A stretch of DNA of 64,000 nt from Prevotella sp. (GTDB lineage: Bacteria > Bacteroidota > Bacteroidia > Bacteroidales > Bacteroidaceae): contig JALETQ010000003.1 in the NCBI GenBank assembly GCA_022781445.1, forward strand, positions 25,698 to 89,697. Direction: 5' to 3'. Under the pieces are notes generated by a model. That model saw only the letters and a program-made list of their open reading frames with translations. It was not told where the DNA came from and did no database searches. Numbering within the stretch: position 1 is the stretch's first letter; each line of letters opens with the position of its first letter. Positions 52,413 to 60,754 of the stretch are shown here, one piece after another. Position numbers and translations under genes: made by a program.

Positions 52413-55400
52413 ATGATGAAGCAGGTTAAACCCGGAATCCGTTACAGGATTCTATCCCTTCTATGCGGGATTTTCCTTTCAGTCAGTGCTTTTGCGCAGC
52501 AAATAACTGTCAGTGGGCACGTGAAGGATGCCACCGGCGAACCGATTATCGGTGCAACAATCCGTGTTGTCGGAGTCACCGGAGGCGTGATGACGGATAT
52601 TGATGGCAACTTCAGTATCAGTGCAAACGCCGATGCAACACTCGATGTGACGTACATCGGATATAAGAACCAGCAGGTAAAAGCCGCTCCAAACGTGGTG
52701 ATTACCTTGGAAGAAGACTCCAAATCGATTGGCGAAGTTGTTGTCATCGGTTATGGTGCTGTGAAGAAATCAGACCTGACGGGTTCGGTAACCGCCATGA
52801 AACCCGACAGCAAGAACAAAGGTCTCGTTGTCAATCCCCAAGACCTGATCAGCGGAAAGATTGCCGGTGTGAGCGTCATCTCCAACGACGGTGCTCCCGG
52901 TGCCGGTGCTCAGATCCGCATTCGTGGCGGTTCGTCGCTCAATGCCAGCAACGACCCGCTCATTGTCATTGACGGAATGGCGATGGACAACAATGGCGTG
53001 AAAGGTCTTTCCAATCCCTTGGCGATGATCAATCCGCAGGACATCGAGTCGTTCAACGTTCTCAAAGATGCTTCGGCTACCGCCATCTACGGTTCGAGAG
53101 GTTCCAACGGTGTCATCATCATCACCACCAAGAAAGGCAGAAAGGGCATGGCTCCCACCGTATCTTACTCGGGATCGGTGACTGCCGGTATCAAGCGCAA
53201 GACCATCGACGTGATGGACGGTAACCAATATCGCTCGTTTATCGAAGGTCTCTACGGAACCAACAGCGACGCTTACCGCGCTTTGGGTACTGCCAACACC
53301 GACTGGCAAGACCTCATCTACCGCACTGCCGTCAGCCACGACCACAACGTGACTGTGTCGGGTGCACTCAAGAATCTTCCCTATCGTCTCAGTCTTGGTT
53401 ATACAGACCAGCAGGGTATCTTGAAGAACACGGGTTTCCAGCGCATCACCGGTGCTTTGAACCTCAATCCTTCATTCTTTGATGACCACCTCACCCTTAA
53501 CCTCAACGCCAAAGGTATGTGGGCCAAGACCAATCATACCGATGTGAGAGCCGTGGTGGGCAATGCCGTTTCGATGGACCCCACACAAGATCCCTACGCC
53601 TATACTTCGGTTTATCACCAAGGACTGTTGGTCAATCCTGCCACCGGTCAGTCGGTGATGGGGCAGACGCTGCAAAACTTCGGCGGTTTCTTCCAATGGA
53701 CTACCAACGGTATCGACGGTGACCCCACGTGGCCTTTCAGCTACAACACCAACGCGACCAAGAATCCCCTGTCCATCCTCGAAGGCCATCGCGAGCCGGC
53801 ATACAGCCGTACTTTCATCGGTAGTGCCGACATCGACTACAAGGTTCATGGTTTCGAAGATCTCCGTTTGCACGCCACACTGGGTGCCGACATCTCCAAA
53901 GGTACGCAATACAAGGAAGTTGCTCCTTTCTCTCCCACCTCTATCTATTATGGTAGCAACGGATATGAAAGCATCTTGAAGCGCAACTTGTCGCTCAGTG
54001 CTTACGCGCAATACTTCAAAGACTTCAACGATCGTTACAAGAATCACTTCGATATCATGGCAGGTTACGAGTGGCAACACTTCTGGCGCAGTCAAAACAG
54101 TGATTATGTAGGTGTGTATCCTTCCACCCACACCCTCAATGCCGGCAAGGAACTGCCCCACCAACCCTATCGTTTCAAGACCGAGAGCTACCTCGTTTCG
54201 TTCTTCGGACGTGCCAACTGGAGCCTGATGGATCGCTACTACCTCACCGCCACTGTTCGTGAAGACGGTACTTCGCGCTTCAAGGATCACTGGAAACTCT
54301 ATCCTTCTGTGGCTTTCGCATGGAAAATCAATGAAGAAAACGTTTTCAAGGACATCAATTGGCTCTCTGATCTGAAGCTCCGCTTGGGTTACGGTATGAC
54401 CGGTCAGCAGGCCGGCGACAAGATCAACGACTTCAACTGGCTCTTGCTTTATGAACGCAACACCGGTTCGGACAGCTACTATCCGCTCCTCGACGACGGT
54501 ACTCTCTATCGTCCGTCCAACTATACGCCCGATTTGAAGTGGGAAACCACCACCACTTATAATATAGGTCTCGACTTCGGTGTCTTCGACCAACGCCTCA
54601 CCGGTAGCGTCGACTGGTACTATCGCAAGACCGACGACCTCTTGAACTATGCTCCCGTAGAGGCTTTCGTCATGATGCGCAACAACGCTTGGCAGAATAT
54701 CGGTTCGCTCAAGAATACCGGTGTCGAACTGGCATTGAGCTGGAAGGCTATCCGCAGCAGAGACTTCTTCTGGACCTTGGACTATAATTTCACCTACAAC
54801 CAAAACAAGATTACCGACCTCAACGGTGTGTCGACCGACGGTTCGCCCGTTCCCAACACCGACAACATCATCGGTATTGACAAATATGTGCAATACAACC
54901 AAGTGGGCCATCCCATCAACTCGTTCTATGTTTACCAGCAAGTGTACGACAAGAACGGCAAGCCTCTGGAGAATGTCGTGGTCGACCGCAACGGCGACGG
55001 CGTGATCAGCACCGCCGACAAGTATCTCTACAAGAGCCCGGCACCCAAATACACGATGGGCTTCGCCTCCCGAATGGAATACAAGAACTGGGACCTGGGC
55101 TTCTCCATGCGTGCCAACATCGGCAACTATGTGTTCGATGCCTTCATGGCCCAAAACAGCAACATGAGTGCCGGACAGGTCTGGAGCAACTCGCTTAACT
55201 TCATGGGCAACCGCCCTGTAGAAGCATTGGAACGCAACTGGCAAACCAACGAAAACGCTTCTTTGCTGTCAGACTATTATGTACACAATGCCTCGTTCCT
55301 CAAACTCGACAACATCACCTTGGGTTACAGCTTTGCCAACCTCTTCAAGGGCAACAGCTACAAGGGCATCAACGGTCGTGTTTATGCAACGGTGTCCAAT

Positions 55401-55514
55401 GTGTTGACCATCACCGACTATGACGGTATCGACCCCGAGGTTCCCAATGGTTTCGACAACAACATCTATCCTCGTCCCACTTCGTTCATCTTCGGAGTGA
55501 ACCTGAACTTCTGA
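52413..55514 (+). CDS. susC: SusC/RagA TonB-linked outer-membrane protein
   Basis: 1033 residues (ATG at 52413 or 52416). Signal peptide to about residue 29 (SAFAQ). Residues 30-105 are the carboxypeptidase-regulatory-like domain (ITVSGHVKDATGEPIIGATI). The TonB-box region VVVIGYGAVKKSDLTGSV and plug follow (PGAGAQIRIRGGSSLNASNDPLIVIDGM ... ATAIYGSRGSNGVIIITTKKG), then a 22-strand barrel ending in an aromatic residue (FGVNLNF). With SusD it imports oligosaccharides through the outer membrane using TonB energy. Neighbours (SusE/F-like lipoproteins, GH13 amylase, maltose-type MFS) point to starch or maltodextrin. It is the first gene of an operon; susD starts 25 bp later. Confidence 0.95.
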   Translation: MMKQVKPGIRYRILSLLCGIFLSVSAFAQQITVSGHVKDATGEPIIGATIRVVGVTGGVMTDIDGNFSISANADATLDVTYIGYKNQQVKAAPNVVITLEEDSKSIGEVVVIGYGAVKKSDLTGSVTAMKPDSKNKGLVVNPQDLISGKIAGVSVISNDGAPGAGAQIRIRGGSSLNASNDPLIVIDGMAMDNNGVKGLSNPLAMINPQDIESFNVLKDASATAIYGSRGSNGVIIITTKKGRKGMAPTVSYSGSVTAGIKRKTIDVMDGNQYRSFIEGLYGTNSDAYRALGTANTDWQDLIYRTAVSHDHNVTVSGALKNLPYRLSLGYTDQQGILKNTGFQRITGALNLNPSFFDDHLTLNLNAKGMWAKTNHTDVRAVVGNAVSMDPTQDPYAYTSVYHQGLLVNPATGQSVMGQTLQNFGGFFQWTTNGIDGDPTWPFSYNTNATKNPLSILEGHREPAYSRTFIGSADIDYKVHGFEDLRLHATLGADISKGTQYKEVAPFSPTSIYYGSNGYESILKRNLSLSAYAQYFKDFNDRYKNHFDIMAGYEWQHFWRSQNSDYVGVYPSTHTLNAGKELPHQPYRFKTESYLVSFFGRANWSLMDRYYLTATVREDGTSRFKDHWKLYPSVAFAWKINEENVFKDINWLSDLKLRLGYGMTGQQAGDKINDFNWLLLYERNTGSDSYYPLLDDGTLYRPSNYTPDLKWETTTTYNIGLDFGVFDQRLTGSVDWYYRKTDDLLNYAPVEAFVMMRNNAWQNIGSLKNTGVELALSWKAIRSRDFFWTLDYNFTYNQNKITDLNGVSTDGSPVPNTDNIIGIDKYVQYNQVGHPINSFYVYQQVYDKNGKPLENVVVDRNGDGVISTADKYLYKSPAPKYTMGFASRMEYKNWDLGFSMRANIGNYVFDAFMAQNSNMSAGQVWSNSLNFMGNRPVEALERNWQTNENASLLSDYYVHNASFLKLDNITLGYSFANLFKGNSYKGINGRVYATVSNVLTITDYDGIDPEVPNGFDNNIYPRPTSFIFGVNLNF

Positions 55515-55539
55515 TTCAAAATGATTAAACAGCAAAACA

Positions 55540-57174
55540 ATGAAAAGACATTTTAGATTTAAGCATATATTCCCGGCCATCATGCTCATGCTGGCTTTCG
55601 GAATGACATCGTGTACGGGCGATTTGGATGTGGAAAATATCAACCCCAACAATGAAAACGAATTGGATGTCAACGCGCTCTTCAACAAGTGCTACGCCAA
55701 TTTGGCAATGGCAGGTAACGGAGGAGCCAATGGAGATACCGATATCGACGGTCTCGACGGCGGTACCACCGGCTTCGTTCGCCAGATGTTCAATGCCAAC
55801 GAGCTGACGACCGACGAAGCCATCTGCGCATGGGGCGACAACGGTATTGCCCAGTTCAACTTCAATCAGTACGACGCTTCCCATCCCATGTTGCGCGGTT
55901 ACTTTTACCGTCTCATCAACGGCATCAGCTATTGCAACAAGTATGTAGAAGTTGCCGGCGACCATGACAAACGCATGACGGCCGAAATCCGCTTCCTGCG
56001 CGCGTTCCAATACTACCTGCTTGCCGATGCCTTCGGAAACATTCCGTTTGCGCTCACCGACAAGAAAGCCGACAAAACCCAGTACACCCGCAAGCAGGTG
56101 TATGACTTCTTGGAGAAAGAGTTGCTCGCCATCGAACCCGATCTGGCCGATGCCGCTCCCAAGACCTCTGCACAGGCTGGTTACGGACGTGTGGACAAGG
56201 CTGCCGCATGGCTGCTCCTCTCGCGCCTGTACCTCAATGCCGAGGTATTCACCGGTACCGCACAATGGCAGAAAGCTGCCGACTATGCCGAAAAGGTGAT
56301 GAACTCAAGCTATCTGCTCAGCACCAATGGTCGTAACGGATGGAGTGCCTATCAGATGTTGTTCATGGGTGACAATGGTGAAAGTGCCGCTTCGGCCGAA
56401 GCCATCTTCCCCATCCTGCAGGACGGATTGAAAACCACCAGCTGGGGTACTTCGCTGTTCCTCATCGCCAGCACCTTCTCAACCGACATGAACAATCCTT
56501 CTTCACCCACGCAAACCAACGGTGTGTCGGGTCAGGCTTGGGGTGGCAACCGTGCCCGTCCCGACCTCATCCGCAAGTTTTTCCCCGGCGGCGATGTGCC
56601 CGAAGTCAATTCTTACGAAATGCCTTTGAAGGCCCACGACGACCGTGCCATCTTCTGGGGTAAGGACCGCAGCCTCGACAACGGTGCCCAACTCAAGGAC
56701 GTAGGTACTTTCAAGAACGGCTATTCGGTGGCCAAGTTCGTCAATTTCAAGAGCGACGGCAGTGCCGCATCAAGCACAACCTTTGCCGATGCCGACTTCT
56801 TTATGCTTCGCAAGGCCGAGGCCTACCTCAACTATGCCGAAGCCACCGCACGCCTCAACGGCGGTTCGACCACGCAAGCCGGCACCGATGCCGTCAACGC
56901 TTTGCGCAAGAGAGCCAATGCACAACAGAAGGCAGGCTACAGCCTCCAAGACCTCTGCGACGAATGGAGCCGCGAGTTCTATTTTGAAGGCCTGCGCCGT
57001 CCCACGCTGGTCCGCTTCGGTTTCTTCGGCGGCAACAACGGTTACAAGTGGCAATGGAAGGGCGGAACCTTTGAAGGACGTGACTTCGAAGCCTACAAGA
57101 ATGTATTTGCCATCCCCACCGACGAACTCTCTTCGAGCGGCGGCAGAATCGTTCAGAACAATGGTTACAAATAA
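55540..57174 (+). CDS. susD: SusD/RagB starch-binding-type lipoprotein
   Basis: 544 residues. The signal peptide ends in lipobox MTSCTGD. The SusD TPR scaffold is visible: DVNALFNKCYANLAMAGNGG, RGYFYRLINGISYCNKYVE, AEIRFLRAFQYYLLADAFGNIPF (family core), KAAAWLLLSRLYLNAEVFTG and LRKAEAYLNYAEATARLNGG. The C-terminal SusD motif FYFEGLRRPTLVRFGFF follows. The protein lids the SusC barrel and binds oligosaccharide at the cell surface. The substrate is inferred from the operon. It is 25 bp after susC and 14 bp before the SusE-like gene. Confidence 0.95.
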   Translation: MKRHFRFKHIFPAIMLMLAFGMTSCTGDLDVENINPNNENELDVNALFNKCYANLAMAGNGGANGDTDIDGLDGGTTGFVRQMFNANELTTDEAICAWGDNGIAQFNFNQYDASHPMLRGYFYRLINGISYCNKYVEVAGDHDKRMTAEIRFLRAFQYYLLADAFGNIPFALTDKKADKTQYTRKQVYDFLEKELLAIEPDLADAAPKTSAQAGYGRVDKAAAWLLLSRLYLNAEVFTGTAQWQKAADYAEKVMNSSYLLSTNGRNGWSAYQMLFMGDNGESAASAEAIFPILQDGLKTTSWGTSLFLIASTFSTDMNNPSSPTQTNGVSGQAWGGNRARPDLIRKFFPGGDVPEVNSYEMPLKAHDDRAIFWGKDRSLDNGAQLKDVGTFKNGYSVAKFVNFKSDGSAASSTTFADADFFMLRKAEAYLNYAEATARLNGGSTTQAGTDAVNALRKRANAQQKAGYSLQDLCDEWSREFYFEGLRRPTLVRFGFFGGNNGYKWQWKGGTFEGRDFEAYKNVFAIPTDELSSSGGRIVQNNGYK

Positions 57175-57188
57175 AAAAGCTTACGAAC

Positions 57189-58349
57189 ATGAATACTATC
57201 ATCAAATCTTTTCTGACTTTGGTCTGTGGGGTCTGCCTCTTTGCATCGTGCGATGACGACCTCAGCAACAACCCGACGCTTCAGGAACCGGCCACCTTCA
57301 AGCTCAATACACCGAGTTACGCGGCTCAGGAGATAGACCTCGCACGCTCGTCGCAGGTCACCATGACGTGGTCACAGCCCGATTACGGCTTCCCGGCAGC
57401 TGCCGAATACCGGCTTCAGTTCTCGCTCAACGACAAGTATGTCGTTTCGACCTCCGAAGCCCTCAACGATCCCACCGGCAAACTGAAAGCCGACTACGAA
57501 ACTTTCGATGCCGTCTTCAAGGAATGCAAGGCCGAGGTCGATGCCGGCAAACTGGCCGCCGTGCTGCAGCGTCTGGCTCAATATGAGGAAGGACAGGTGC
57601 CCGACGTGCAGAAAGTATATGCCCGTGCCGTGGCGACGCTCAACGGACAGACCATTTACTCCAACTCGGTTGCCTTCCAAGTCAATCCCTATTACGTGGA
57701 ACTCAAGGATGCCCTGCCCGTGGTTTGGTACATGGTCGGCGGATGTATCGGCAATGGTACATGGAGCAATGATCAAGGTTCGATCGGTGCCGGACTCATC
57801 CCCATGTTCGTCAAGGCAGGCGAAGCCTACGACAAGGTGACCGGTAAGGGTGTTGTCGAGTATACCACTTACTTCCCTGCCGGAGGCGAGTTCAAGATTG
57901 TCCGGACACCGGGCAACTGGGATTACGGCATCTGCGCCGGCTTCGTACTCCGCAATGGCGGCGACGATCCGGGCAATATCGTGGTCGGTGCCGAAGGCAT
58001 CTACACCGTCACGCTCGACACCAAGTCCGAAACCTGCTCGATGGTGAAGTATAACGGCGTACCTGCCATCTTCGCCTCGATGAAGCTCGTGGGCGATGCC
58101 GTCGACGGAGGCAGCATCGAGATGACACCCGTTGAAACCTATGCCGGTGCCCAAAACCACATCTGGCGTGCCGATGTGACCATCAACAACGGTAGAGTGA
58201 AGTTCGTTTCGGGCGACACCCAATGGGGTGCCGATTCCTTCCCCTACGCCGTTTCGACAACCACCGGTAACGACATCGCCGTCAAGGCCGGCTCTTACCT
58301 CGTATTGTTCAACGACATCACGGGAGCATTCCAGTTCTATCAAAAATAA
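57189..58349 (+). CDS. susE: SusE-like outer-membrane lipoprotein
   Basis: 386 residues; lipobox LFASCDDD. Residues about 30-175 form the SusE N-terminal Ig-like domain (FKLNTPSYAAQEIDLARSSQVTMTWSQPDYGFPAAAEYRLQFS). Two starch-module-like beta sandwiches follow (about 180-290: VWYMVGGCIGNGTWSNDQGSIGAGLIPMF; about 295-386: SMKLVGDAVDGGSIEMTPV). In Bacteroides SusE binds maltooligosaccharides at the cell surface and supports uptake through SusCD. Sequence similarity in this family is low, so the name rests on domain layout and gene order. It is 14 bp after susD. Confidence 0.85.
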   Translation: MNTIIKSFLTLVCGVCLFASCDDDLSNNPTLQEPATFKLNTPSYAAQEIDLARSSQVTMTWSQPDYGFPAAAEYRLQFSLNDKYVVSTSEALNDPTGKLKADYETFDAVFKECKAEVDAGKLAAVLQRLAQYEEGQVPDVQKVYARAVATLNGQTIYSNSVAFQVNPYYVELKDALPVVWYMVGGCIGNGTWSNDQGSIGAGLIPMFVKAGEAYDKVTGKGVVEYTTYFPAGGEFKIVRTPGNWDYGICAGFVLRNGGDDPGNIVVGAEGIYTVTLDTKSETCSMVKYNGVPAIFASMKLVGDAVDGGSIEMTPVETYAGAQNHIWRADVTINNGRVKFVSGDTQWGADSFPYAVSTTTGNDIAVKAGSYLVLFNDITGAFQFYQK

Positions 58350-58404
58350 CAATCGGTGACGGCAGGCGGAGTTTCGGCTTCGCCCGCCCCTCGCCTCATA
58401 TAAT

Positions 58405-59805
58405 ATGAACATGAAAATGAAGAAGATTTTTTATACCATAGGGCTGGTCTTGCTGGCGGCAAGCTGTTCCGATGAATATACCGACTGGGCCGATCCGCAG
58501 TCGCATGATGAAGATGTCAAGACTGTCACGATGCAGCTTGCACCCGTGAACGACATCGATCTGGCACTGGTGACCACCGACAGCGTGCAACTCTTTGCGC
58601 CCGTGGTTACCGCCGACCCTGTCAAGGGCAACACTTTCGACGTGACGCTCTACAACACCGACAAGACTGCACAAGCCACTCTCTCTGCCAATGGCAACGG
58701 ATGGGTCAAGACTTCCGAGCTGGCGCAGGCCGTCGGTGACCTCTATACCGTGCGTCCCGTATTCAGGAACATCCCTCTGGATGTCAAAGGCTATACCGAC
58801 GTGGGCGGAACCGTGGTGAAAAACGTGGGGTCGACAACCGCCAGTGTCAAGCCCGATGCACCCATGCTCGAAGAACACTATTACCTCACCGGAACCCTCA
58901 ACGCGTGGAACTTCAGCGACAAGTCATACGAAGTGACCAACGGTGGAGGCGACCCCTATGTCAATCCCGCATTCAGCATCACCCTGCCTGCCGATGTTGT
59001 GGGCAACGGCATCGAGTTCAAACTCACACCGTTATCGGGACTGGGCAGGCAAGACCTCTGCATTACCGCTGCCAAGAGTGGCGAAGAAGGCAGGATAGGT
59101 TTCGACAACGAAGGCGGTAACCTCAAGGTCACTCCCGTGGCAGGAAGCAAGTACTATCGTCTTGATTTCAATCTGCTCGAGAAAACCTATACCGTGACCG
59201 CCATGAACGATCCCGAACTCTTCCTCACCGGCGACCATTACAATTGGGGTGGTACATGGAAAGCCCTCGTTCCGGTTCACAGTACCACCGATACCTTCTG
59301 GACCATCATCTATCTCCATGCCGGTGAGCAATTCAAGTTTGCACCGCAAGCCGGCTGGGGCAATGACTTCGGCATGGAAGCCACCATCACCGACAACGCA
59401 GGTGTGGGCATCACCAACTCGGGCGGCAACATCACGGCCACCAATGCCGGATGGTATCTCATCAAAGTGGTGACCGGTGCCACTCCGAAGGTGACCTTCC
59501 AACATCCCGACATCTACCTCTTCGGTGCCACAGCGGGCAACCAATGGGACTACAACGATGTCAACAAGTTCACCGTTCCGACCACAGAAGATGGCGAGTT
59601 CGTGTCGCCTGCCTTCACCAATGACGGTGAAGTGAGAATGTGTATCCGTCTCGACGGCATCGACTGGTGGAAGACCGAGTTCATCGTCAATAAGTACAAC
59701 CGCATCGACTTCCGCGGAAAAGGAGGCGATCAGGAACGTGTCAATGTCAAAGCCGGCCAGCGGGCTTACCTCAAGTTCGGCGACGGATCGGGTATGTATA
59801 AGTAA
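58405..59805 (+). CDS. susF: SusF-like outer-membrane lipoprotein
   Basis: 466 residues; ATG at 58405 or 58411. Lipobox LAASCSDE. An N-terminal Ig-like domain (VTMQLAPVNDIDLALVTTDSVQLFAPVV) is followed by three carbohydrate-binding sandwiches beginning YYLTGTLNAWNFSDKSYEV (about 155), LFLTGDHYNWGGTWKAL (about 272) and IYLFGATAGNQWDYNDVNKF (about 370). The tryptophans in WNF, NWGGTW and QWDYND are the expected starch-contact residues. The protein would hold starch at the surface next to SusD. It ends the operon: a strong terminator lies 26 nt after the stop, and the amylase gene is nearly 1 kb further on. Confidence 0.87.
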   Translation: MNMKMKKIFYTIGLVLLAASCSDEYTDWADPQSHDEDVKTVTMQLAPVNDIDLALVTTDSVQLFAPVVTADPVKGNTFDVTLYNTDKTAQATLSANGNGWVKTSELAQAVGDLYTVRPVFRNIPLDVKGYTDVGGTVVKNVGSTTASVKPDAPMLEEHYYLTGTLNAWNFSDKSYEVTNGGGDPYVNPAFSITLPADVVGNGIEFKLTPLSGLGRQDLCITAAKSGEEGRIGFDNEGGNLKVTPVAGSKYYRLDFNLLEKTYTVTAMNDPELFLTGDHYNWGGTWKALVPVHSTTDTFWTIIYLHAGEQFKFAPQAGWGNDFGMEATITDNAGVGITNSGGNITATNAGWYLIKVVTGATPKVTFQHPDIYLFGATAGNQWDYNDVNKFTVPTTEDGEFVSPAFTNDGEVRMCIRLDGIDWWKTEFIVNKYNRIDFRGKGGDQERVNVKAGQRAYLKFGDGSGMYK

Positions 59806-59831
59806 TTCCGACTTACTATTTGAATTCTATA

Positions 59832-59867
59832 GGAGAGAGAGACTTCCCCGTTGAAGTCTCTCTCTCC
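59832..59867 (+). terminator. Terminator of the susCDEF operon
   Basis: Perfect 15-bp stem GGAGAGAGAGACTTC / GAAGTCTCTCTCTCC with a 6-nt loop and a following ATTTTTT. Confidence 0.92.
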
Positions 59868-60003
59868 ATTTTTTATGTCCGTCAAACTTAACTAAATGTG
59901 GGGACGCACGGCTTGTATGTCTGCATGAACACGCACCGTAAACAAGCCATTCCCTTTCAGAAAACAGACACATGAGCCGTGTGTCCACCCATCATCACGG
60001 TGC

Positions 60004-60096
60004 TTTAACCCGAATCGGTCATTGGATTCCGGACGGAAAGTGATATGAACGACAGAAAATTAATAACAAACGCTCCAATGACCGTTTGGGGTGTAA
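60004..60096. repeat. MITE-like element, short form
   Basis: 93 bp bounded by TTTAACCCGAATCGGTCATT and the inverted AATGACCGTTTGGGGTGTAA. The interior carries GGACGGAAAGTGATATGAAC and ACAAACGCTC, as in the copy at 16529 but in opposite orientation and about 20 bp shorter. Confidence 0.75.
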
Positions 60097-60164
60097 CCTT
60101 CGTCAATGATTTCTTTTGACACTGTGTTGTCGCTCATCAACAAACCAAACCAAGAATGTGCGCG

Positions 60165-60252
60165 CATAGAACCTGCCCTTTCGCCCTGTCAAAGGGCAAC
60201 TTTCATCCCTCAAAAGGGCCCGAATGACAACGCAAAACAGCCCCTTTTGAAA
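60165..60252 (+). repeat. 22-nt period tandem array, copy 3
   Basis: Units begin at 60165, 60187, 60209 and 60231. Units 2-4 have TCAAAG, TCAAAA and GCAAAA at positions 3-8; units 1, 2 and 4 have TTT at positions 15-17, in register with the other arrays. Unit 3 has lost the T-run. Confidence 0.75.
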
Positions 60253-60526
60253 AGGCATTTGTCATGTTTTTGTAAGATTTTGTTTTTCAGGTTGTTACCG
60301 GTGACATGGAAAAGTTCTCTCGTTACTGCTTCGTTCCATCCCGATGGGGTATGATAGTCAGACCGCAAAGTGTCAGGCGCACGAGGGAACGTAAAACCAT
60401 CGTTGTCATGACCGGTTCGGGTTGCATCAGCAGAATTGTGCAAAAGACAGGCTTGTTGTTGCACGGACAGTGCAAAAAATGAAAGGTTGCATCGGTGATG
60501 ACACCGCCTTTTTTACTATCTTTGTC

Positions 60527-60534
60527 AGTATAAG
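60527..60534 (+). promoter_or_regulatory. Amylase gene -7 element
   Basis: TATCTTTG matches the -7 consensus; no -33 box at 20 nt. The leader to 60755 would be about 215 nt. It lies just after a small TTGCAC/GTGCAA stem (about 60457-60473). Confidence 0.45.
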
Positions 60535-60754
60535 ACCGACCGATATGCAGGATTGGCAGTGAGAAGCGGTCGGGAAAGGTAAAAAGAACATGAATCATCG
60601 TTTGACGTTGTCGCCGTTCGTTCTCGGAAAAAACGTCCTTTCGTGTCACCCGATGATGTGAAAACATATAGTGGCACGCGATATAGCTACCACCATTTCG
60701 CTCAATTCATTCCCCCATCAACAAGGATAATATCACCATTCAAACCCATATAAC

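Larger units (their letters stand above)
59806..60754. other. Long spacer between susF and the amylase gene
   Basis: 949 bp with the sus terminator, a MITE-like element (60004-60096), the third 22-nt array (60165-60252) and the amylase promoter. No ORF is supported. Confidence 0.65.

Noticed and set aside
53472-55244. 590-residue minus-strand ORF
   Set aside because: Long open antisense frame produced by the GC-rich codon pattern of susC; no protein features.
57372-58412. 346-residue minus-strand ORF
   Set aside because: Shadow of the SusE-like gene.
60500-60754. Riboswitch in the amylase leader
   Set aside because: The 215-nt leader shows only one short stem (TTGCAC/GTGCAA) and no known riboswitch core.
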